Shown here piece by piece: positions 63,154-64,000 of a stretch of DNA of 64,000 bases. The DNA comes from Acinetobacter zhairuonensis (GTDB taxonomy: Bacteria > Pseudomonadota > Gammaproteobacteria > Pseudomonadales > Moraxellaceae): contig NZ_JAKVIM010000014.1 of assembly GCF_022601715.1 (NCBI RefSeq), positions 34,002 to 98,001 on the forward strand, written 5' to 3'. Under the pieces are notes generated by a model that did no database searches, was not told the DNA's origin, and worked only from the letters and a program-made list of their open reading frames with translations. A program made the translations under genes and the position numbers. Numbering within the stretch: position 1 is the first letter of the stretch; the number at the start of each line of letters is the position of its first letter.

Positions 63154-64000
63154 GTTGAATCACCTGTGTCACATTGGCTTCGATAAGACCATCCTGCAGT
63201 TCTACTTGGATGGCTTCACCTGATATTTGTTGGATAGAACGAATAGCTCTGCCTTCACTACGGACAATCCCGTAGCCTTTGGCCATTACATTTCTAGGGT
63301 TTTGTAAAAGAGTTTCGCGGAGTAAGCCTTCAATTTGAGTAGAGGCAAGTTTCAATTGAGATTGAGCAAAGTATTGGGTATCGCTCTTCATTAACTCGAG
63401 TGTTCTGTTTGCTTCATTGATTTGGTTTTGTGCAAGCGTCTTAATCACTTTGATGTATTGATCATTTTGACTTTGATACGCCGTGATTTGATGTTGAGAG
63501 AGCAGCTTTATCTTCTGTAGTGACTCAAGCACATTCTTTACTCGCTCTTGGATCAGATTTCGAATCCCGCCAATCACTTTACTAGGGGTGTCAAAAGAGC
63601 GGTTGGCCACTTCATCTAAAATTGTACGGTCTTTTTCGTGGCCAATACCTACCCAGATCGGTACTGAACGTTTACAAAGTAGGGCGGCCAAATCATAGTC
63701 ATTCAAATAGGCTAGATCATTGACCGCACCACCACCTCGGATAATCACAATCAGATCAGGTGGGGAATCAAAATCAGTTGCCCATTGTCTTAAACCTGCA
63801 CTTAAAGATTCAATGATACTGGTAGGAGCTGTATTACCTTGGAATGTTGCTGAATGATAGACAAAGTGACAAACACCAGCGCGATCTAAAACATCGGCAT
63901 CCTTACGGAAGTCACCCAAACCAGCAGCATTTTCAGGGGCAATGACCAGGACATTTTGAATATCAAAGGGTGTTGGAAGCCCCTTGTTCTTATTGACCAA
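63146..64000 (-). CDS. xseA: Exonuclease VII large subunit (5' end outside the window)
   Basis: This is the C-terminal 284 residues of an XseA protein. The catalytic RGGGAVNDLAYLND and GIGHEKDRTILDEVANRSFDTPS motifs match the exonuclease domain, and a long coiled coil follows (about residues 150-245) that binds XseB. The sequence differs from usual XseA, for example AVNDLAY in place of the SxEDLW-type segment, so it may be an accessory rather than the housekeeping copy. The N-terminal OB domain lies beyond the end of the window. Confidence 0.85.
   Translation of the reverse strand: MVNKNKGLPTPFDIQNVLVIAPENAAGLGDFRKDADVLDRAGVCHFVYHSATFQGNTAPTSIIESLSAGLRQWATDFDSPPDLIVIIRGGGAVNDLAYLNDYDLAALLCKRSVPIWVGIGHEKDRTILDEVANRSFDTPSKVIGGIRNLIQERVKNVLESLQKIKLLSQHQITAYQSQNDQYIKVIKTLAQNQINEANRTLELMKSDTQYFAQSQLKLASTQIEGLLRETLLQNPRNVMAKGYGIVRSEGRAIRSIQQISGEAIQVELQDGLIEANVTQVIQHD

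Overview
The window reads as a low-GC gammaproteobacterial chromosome of the genus Acinetobacter (Moraxellaceae). This is judged from gene content and protein similarity recalled from memory, not from a database search. The markers are an rpsF-rpsR-rplI cluster beside dnaB and alr, cyoABCDE next to ppsA/ppsR, a Csu-type archaic chaperone-usher pilus, and a BLUF photoreceptor. No rRNA, tRNA or CRISPR array was seen.

Region 1 (1-4.1 kb) is an Anbu operon: a circularly permuted ATP-grasp protein (its 5' end lies outside the window), an alpha-E protein, a transglutaminase-like protein and the proteasome-like Anbu peptidase. A BLUF blue-light sensor follows. Region 2 (4.2-17.9 kb) is core metabolism, mostly on the minus strand: alr, dnaB, rplI/rpsR/rpsF with a probable S6:S18 autoregulatory leader, the cytochrome bo3 oxidase operon cyoABCDE, a GYF/RDD membrane protein, and ppsA divergent from its regulator ppsR. 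Region 3 (18-30 kb) holds a truncated flavin-monooxygenase-like gene, a luciferase-like oxidoreductase, two paralogous glycine-zipper proteins, prfA-prmC, a bestrophin-like channel, an AraC regulator, and an acyl-CoA catabolic set (SDR, acyl-CoA dehydrogenase, acyl-CoA synthetase). Region 4 (30.2-35.4 kb) is the Csu-like pilus cluster with an extra convergent subunit gene. Region 5 (35.5-48.7 kb) holds a ThiF/MoeB protein, an ABC1 kinase, folB-folK, a lipoprotein, coq7, an LplT-like transporter and tamA-tamB.

Region 6 (48.9 kb to the end of the window) is an integrated phage-like element that starts just after tamB. It has a tyrosine integrase, an excisionase-like protein, a recombination ATPase, a lambda-like CI/Cro switch, a CII-like protein, a replication initiator, a DUF1064 nuclease and a possible late antiterminator. 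Five copies of a 16-bp operator-like palindrome lie in the CI/cro intergenic region and at the promoter of the leftward early operon. Where phage late genes might be expected, there is instead a compact minus-strand cargo operon: EVE-like/HNH nuclease, MazG, NUDIX, McrA-like HNH nuclease with an SRA-like N-terminus, and an AT-rich membrane protein. Beside it lie a frameshifted gene and a divergent exonuclease VII pair (xseB and partial xseA). This cargo operon is the best candidate for an undescribed system: two nucleases of the modified-DNA-dependent type flank two nucleotide-pool hydrolases in near-overlapping genes. An orphan HsdR-N-domain protein next to the CI repressor is a second defence-like gene.
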